Assembly (NCBI GenBank): GCA_040758255.1
Contig: JBFLVX010000038.1
Span: 1-16,754, forward strand
Direction of reading: 5' to 3'
Source: JACRPZ01 sp040758255
GTDB lineage: Bacteria > Nitrospirota > Thermodesulfovibrionia > UBA6902
Length of the DNA: 16,754 nucleotides
Shown in pieces: positions 13,672-16,754 of this stretch (position 1 is the stretch's first letter; each line of letters opens with the position of its first letter). A model generated the notes under the pieces. That model did no database searches. It was given only the letters and a program-made list of their open reading frames with translations, and was not told where the DNA came from. The position numbers and the translations under genes are program-made.

Positions 13672-14913
13672 ATGAACCTGGTCAAACCATTATTATTTTT
13701 AGTAACCATTCTATTATTGGCAACTGCAATCATTTCATTCGTTTTCTTTCAGAATGTCTGGCTGCTGAGAAAGTGGAATATCCCAATAGATCCCCCTGGT
13801 TTTCATGATTCCCGCCAATTCGCCTGGGCGGCAGAGGCATATGATAAGGGATATGATCCATTAATAATAAATCCTGTCAATCCAAGAGGTCATCAGCTCA
13901 ACTATCCAAGAATATGGCACCTCCTTTTTGCCTTAGGAATTAATGAAAGCCACACAAACATATTAGGAAGCATAGTCGTAATTTTATTCTTCATCGGGAT
14001 CGGCATATTCTGGTTCTCCGGAAAATTCGATAATTTTACCTACATTATTTTATCTATAGCCATTCTTTCGCCCGCGGTCATGCTCGGCGTTGAAAGATCA
14101 AATATAGAATTGGTCTTGTTTTTTGTTTTATCCTTGGCGATTATTATAAATTATTACTCGAGCATTTCCGCATTATCTCTGTTTATTTTCGCTTCCATGC
14201 TTAAGATTTATCCTGTCTTTGCATTTGTATATCTTCTAAAAGAAAACAGCAGAAGATTCTGGGCGCTTTTTCCGCCAGCGTTAGGCATATTTACAATCTA
14301 CGCTCTATTTTCATTCAATGATTTTATGCAAGTCTACAAAACAACTCCCAAACTTGTAGGAAGTTCATTTGGGATAAATGTCTGGTGGATGGGGCTTAGA
14401 AATAGCCGTTTTTTTGCTCTCCCCATATCAGATAATCTTGCTGTTTATCTCAAAACCATTTCTTACATTTTAGCATTTCTGATATCGCTGTCTTCACTAT
14501 TATTAAGCATGCGTCTAAAGAACAGCAATCGATATAATGAAGGACAGCATCTTGATGCTTTTCGCGTGGGGGCAAGCATTTACATAGGCTGCTTCATTCT
14601 AATGAACACACATGATTATAGATTAATATTTTTGCTCTTCACAATCCCGCAACTTATAGCATGGCTGGGCAAGAAAGGCGAAGATACTTCATTAGCTCCT
14701 CTCGTAACACTGGCGGCAATGTTGTTATCATTATGGAGCTTCTTCATCATGCACTTTTTAGGACGAAAGACTACATTTGTAATAGAAGAGATCTCCAATT
14801 GGATAATGTTTACCGGCCTGCTCTATCTATTCTTTTCTTCGCTTCCGGATTGGTTTAAAGGTTATATCCGTCAGCCTTTTCTCTCAAATAAGCGTTACCG
14901 GAGCGGTTCATAA
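13672..14913 (+). CDS. Multi-membrane-helix protein, GT-C/GT87-like polyprenyl-sugar glycosyltransferase candidate
   Basis: The 413-residue protein is mostly hydrophobic, with about ten predicted membrane helices by eye, the first at about 5-27. Between helices 1 and 2 a periplasmic loop has 'FHDSRQFAWAAEAYDKGYDPLI' and 'NYPRIWHLL', the acidic-loop arrangement seen in GT-C glycosyltransferases and GT87 (DUF2029) proteins that use polyprenyl-phosphate sugars. 'GVERSNIELVLFFVL' and 'SMLKIYPVFAFVYLLKE' also fit GT87-like proteins. The neighbouring GT2 genes could make its donor. No Shine-Dalgarno is evident before ATG 13672. The catalytic role is inference; membrane topology is clear. Confidence 0.7.
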   Translation: MNLVKPLLFLVTILLLATAIISFVFFQNVWLLRKWNIPIDPPGFHDSRQFAWAAEAYDKGYDPLIINPVNPRGHQLNYPRIWHLLFALGINESHTNILGSIVVILFFIGIGIFWFSGKFDNFTYIILSIAILSPAVMLGVERSNIELVLFFVLSLAIIINYYSSISALSLFIFASMLKIYPVFAFVYLLKENSRRFWALFPPALGIFTIYALFSFNDFMQVYKTTPKLVGSSFGINVWWMGLRNSRFFALPISDNLAVYLKTISYILAFLISLSSLLLSMRLKNSNRYNEGQHLDAFRVGASIYIGCFILMNTHDYRLIFLLFTIPQLIAWLGKKGEDTSLAPLVTLAAMLLSLWSFFIMHFLGRKTTFVIEEISNWIMFTGLLYLFFSSLPDWFKGYIRQPFLSNKRYRSGS

Positions 14914-14941
14914 TGGAGATTTTCTGCAAAAGAGAGGCAAA

Positions 14942-15643
14942 TTGCATAAGGTTTCGATAGTACTGCCAACTTACAACGAAAAAGATAATATCGTTGATTT
15001 AATTCGAGCGATCCAGAAGAGTTTTAACAACGATGTGGAGATCATCGTTGTAGACGATGACTCTCCAGATAAAACGTGGGAAGTGGTGGGGAAAATTGCC
15101 AATGAAGATATTAGGCTGCTAAGAAGATTAGACCAGAAATGTCTAACAACCGCCATTTCAGATGGAATCACCCTTTCAAAAGGAGCATATGTCGGCTGGA
15201 TGGACTGTGACTTTTCTATGCCGCCGGAGGCGCTGCCGAAAATGACAAAAGCTCTTGATGAGTATGACGTAGCTATTGGTTCGCGTTACATAACAGGCGG
15301 AAAAGATGCCAGAAATACCCCTGTCGGAATTATCGGAAGCATACTCATTAATTATTTTGCAAAATATCTTTTGGACTCTTCTATTACAGATTATACAACG
15401 GGCTTTGTTGTTGCAAAGAAGAAAGTAGTCGAGGATATCGGCTTAAAGGGAGATTATGGAGAATATTGCATAGATTTCCTGTATAAGGCGCTTAAAAAAG
15501 GTTACAAAATAAAGGAGCTTCCATACCATTGTATTCCAAGAAAGTTTGGAGAATCCAAAACAGCGCCAACCTTATCTAAATATTTGCAACGAGGAACAAA
15601 ATATATACAAACTATACTGAGGCTTAAATTTCAAAGAACTTGA
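14942..15643 (+). CDS. DPM1-like family 2 glycosyltransferase
   Basis: This 233-residue protein has 'KVSIVLPTYNEKDNIVDLI', VDDDSPD (37-43) and 'GWMDCDFSMPPE' with D88-x-D90, the hallmark set of dolichol/polyprenyl-phosphate mannose synthase-like enzymes, and ends 'PYHCIPRKFGESK...YLQRGTKYIQTIL' without membrane helices. The start is a TTG: AGAGAGG lies just upstream and the family N-terminus begins at once, while the ATG at 14913 is out of frame and closes quickly. It lies 28 bases after the GT-C-like gene on the same strand, so it probably supplies that protein's polyprenyl-phosphate sugar. It is related to, but clearly diverged from, the minus-strand GT2 at 12146-12856. Confidence 0.87.
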   Translation: MHKVSIVLPTYNEKDNIVDLIRAIQKSFNNDVEIIVVDDDSPDKTWEVVGKIANEDIRLLRRLDQKCLTTAISDGITLSKGAYVGWMDCDFSMPPEALPKMTKALDEYDVAIGSRYITGGKDARNTPVGIIGSILINYFAKYLLDSSITDYTTGFVVAKKKVVEDIGLKGDYGEYCIDFLYKALKKGYKIKELPYHCIPRKFGESKTAPTLSKYLQRGTKYIQTILRLKFQRT

Positions 15644-15664
15644 TGGTTTTACATCAAGCTTTTT
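15639..15664. terminator. Hairpin terminator between convergent genes, containing both stop codons
   Basis: CTTGATG (15639-15645) and CATCAAG (15652-15658) are perfect inverted repeats around the loop GTTTTA, followed on the plus strand by TTTTT (15660-15664). The plus-strand TGA stop of the GT2 gene (15641-15643) is in the left arm and the minus-strand TGA stop of the aminotransferase (15654-15656) is in the right arm. It works best on the plus strand, where the T-run follows. Confidence 0.55.
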
Positions 15665-16754
15665 CCATTAGATCTTTAACCGCTTCAACCGCAATTGTTA
15701 TCTGCTCTTCTGAAAGGGTCAAGCCCGATGGCAGATAAAGCCCCTGCCTCGAAAGCTTCTCAGAAACAGGATACTCTTCATTTTCAAAAAGACCCATTTT
15801 ATGAAAAAAAGGTTGTTCGTGCATACCAAGGAAAAAAGGTCTTGTCCCAATCCCTTTTTCTTTTAACCTGGTTGCAAAACCTTCAGCATTAAATCTTGAC
15901 TTTTCGTCCAAAACAATTCCATACATCCAATAAACATTCTTTGCCCATTCCTTTTCCACAGGTTTTTGGATCAAGTCAACACCAGATAGAAGCTTGTTAT
16001 ATACTGCTCCGTTTCTCCTTTTAATCTCGAGAAATTCCTCTATCCTCTCCATCTGTGCTGCGCCAACGGCTGCTTGCAAGTTTGTCATACGGTAATTTCC
16101 GCCTAATTCATCATGGTAAAATCTTCGCCCCTCTTTAAAACAAAGATTTCTATGAAGTTTCGCCCTCTCAGCAAGTTTATCATCATTAGTAACAAGCATC
16201 CCTCCCTCGCCTGTTGTTATGATTTTATTGGCATAAAAACTAAAACAATTTATGTGCCCTAAACTTCCGCACTTTCTTCCTTTATACTCGGCGCCATGGG
16301 CCTCCGCAGCATCCTCAATGACAAATAATTTATATTTTTCGGCGAGATCCATTATAGGATCCATATCAACAGGGTGGCCGTACATATGAACCGGCATAAT
16401 CGCCCTTGTCTTCGAAGTTATTTTATCCTTTACCTGATTTATATTCATGCACCATGTATCAGGTTCAACATCAACGAGCACAGGGATTCCGCCTCGTCTT
16501 AAGACCGCCAGAGCACAGGAAATAATGGTAAAAGTAGGGATAATAACTTCTTCGCCGGGTTTCAGGTCTATTGCTGCCATTGCTACTTCAAGCGCTGCAG
16601 TGCCATTGCACACCGCTACCCCGTGTTTAAGACCTACATAACAAGAGAATATCTCCTCAAATTTACTAACAAAAGGCCCTTCTGATGAGATCCATCCTGA
16701 GTCAATGCATTCAATAAGGTATTTTTTTTCATTACCATTCAGGAGCGGTTCATT
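15654..16754 (-). CDS. DegT/DnrJ/EryC1-family sugar aminotransferase, perosamine-synthase-like (5' end outside window)
   Basis: This PLP enzyme transfers an amino group to a keto-sugar nucleotide. The frame stays open to the edge: 366 residues are visible, starting NEPLLNGNEKKYLIECIDSG, so only a few N-terminal residues are missing. The reading begins upstream of the internal Met at 16613. The PLP lysine is in 'SFYANKIITTGEGGM' (visible residue 177, codon 16224-16226); 'VIEDAAEAHGAEYKG' holds the cofactor-binding Asp; 'GGNYRMTNLQAAVG' is also characteristic. 'YLIECIDSGWISSEGPFVSKFEE' and 'NKIITTGEGGM' resemble GDP-perosamine synthases (RfbE/PerA), which make GDP-4-amino-4,6-dideoxymannose from a GDP-4-keto sugar. 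Family certain; exact sugar inferred. Confidence 0.9.
   Translation of the reverse strand, partial: NEPLLNGNEKKYLIECIDSGWISSEGPFVSKFEEIFSCYVGLKHGVAVCNGTAALEVAMAAIDLKPGEEVIIPTFTIISCALAVLRRGGIPVLVDVEPDTWCMNINQVKDKITSKTRAIMPVHMYGHPVDMDPIMDLAEKYKLFVIEDAAEAHGAEYKGRKCGSLGHINCFSFYANKIITTGEGGMLVTNDDKLAERAKLHRNLCFKEGRRFYHDELGGNYRMTNLQAAVGAAQMERIEEFLEIKRRNGAVYNKLLSGVDLIQKPVEKEWAKNVYWMYGIVLDEKSRFNAEGFATRLKEKGIGTRPFFLGMHEQPFFHKMGLFENEEYPVSEKLSRQGLYLPSGLTLSEEQITIAVEAVKDLMEKA

Noticed and set aside
14900..16753. 12-base direct repeat GGAGCGGTTCAT at 14900-14911 and 16742-16753
   Set aside because: Several 12-base matches are expected by chance in a window of this size, and both copies lie in coding sequence with no flanking similarity, so it is not evidence for an attachment site or duplication.

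Overview
This window is bacterial chromosome, gene-dense, with moderate and AT-leaning base composition. Protein character (Gram-negative RND efflux parts, a CIRCE/HrcA-controlled chaperone operon, polyprenyl-linked glycan genes) and the style of the intergenic repeats suggest a diderm from a deep-branching group such as Nitrospirota. That placement is inference from general sequence feel, not a database match.

Layout. (1) Bases 2-118 hold the last 38 residues of an IS1595/ISXO2-like transposase. (2) Bases 158-4974 hold a heat-shock operon: sigma70-type promoter and CIRCE operator, then hrcA, grpE, dnaK and dnaJ. (3) Bases 5045-11386 hold a copper/silver-type efflux operon with its own promoter: a secreted YtkA/FixH-like protein with a methionine-rich motif, a TolC/CusC-like outer-membrane factor, a CusB-like adaptor and a CusA-like pump that keeps the three cleft methionines of CusA. 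(4) rsmE (16S rRNA U1498 methyltransferase) starts 3 bases after cusA. In Bacillus subtilis rsmE is part of the hrcA-grpE-dnaK-dnaJ operon, so the efflux genes look inserted into an older chaperone-rsmE arrangement. (5) Bases 12146-16754 hold surface-glycan genes, visibly more AT-rich in part: a GT2 glycosyltransferase and a methyltransferase (minus strand, overlapping by 4 bases), a divergent multi-membrane GT-C-like protein, a DPM1-like GT2 (plus strand), and a convergent DegT-family sugar aminotransferase cut by the window edge. A GT2 that loads a polyprenyl phosphate next to a membrane glycosyltransferase that would use such a donor makes a coherent pair.

The most unusual signal is a set of degenerate short-period repeat elements at five places. 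Four are built from 7-base units (3774-3855, 5488-5603, 7259-7293, 10603-10637) and one from 9-10-base units (8011-8092). They supply or touch the dnaK stop codon, the stop of the YtkA-like gene, the start and most of the signal peptide of the outer-membrane factor, an in-frame hydrophilic insert in the adaptor, the translation start region of cusA and an in-frame insert in CusA. Because 7 is coprime to 3, a heptamer array reads as a 7-residue peptide repeat whatever frame it lands in. One heptamer family is open in both orientations: one gives a polar Q-N-T-E-H-R-type peptide, the other a hydrophobic V-C-V-L-C-S-type peptide, and both outcomes are seen here.

No tRNA, rRNA, CRISPR array, or metal-responsive regulator was seen. 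No stretch over 300 bases lacks a gene.
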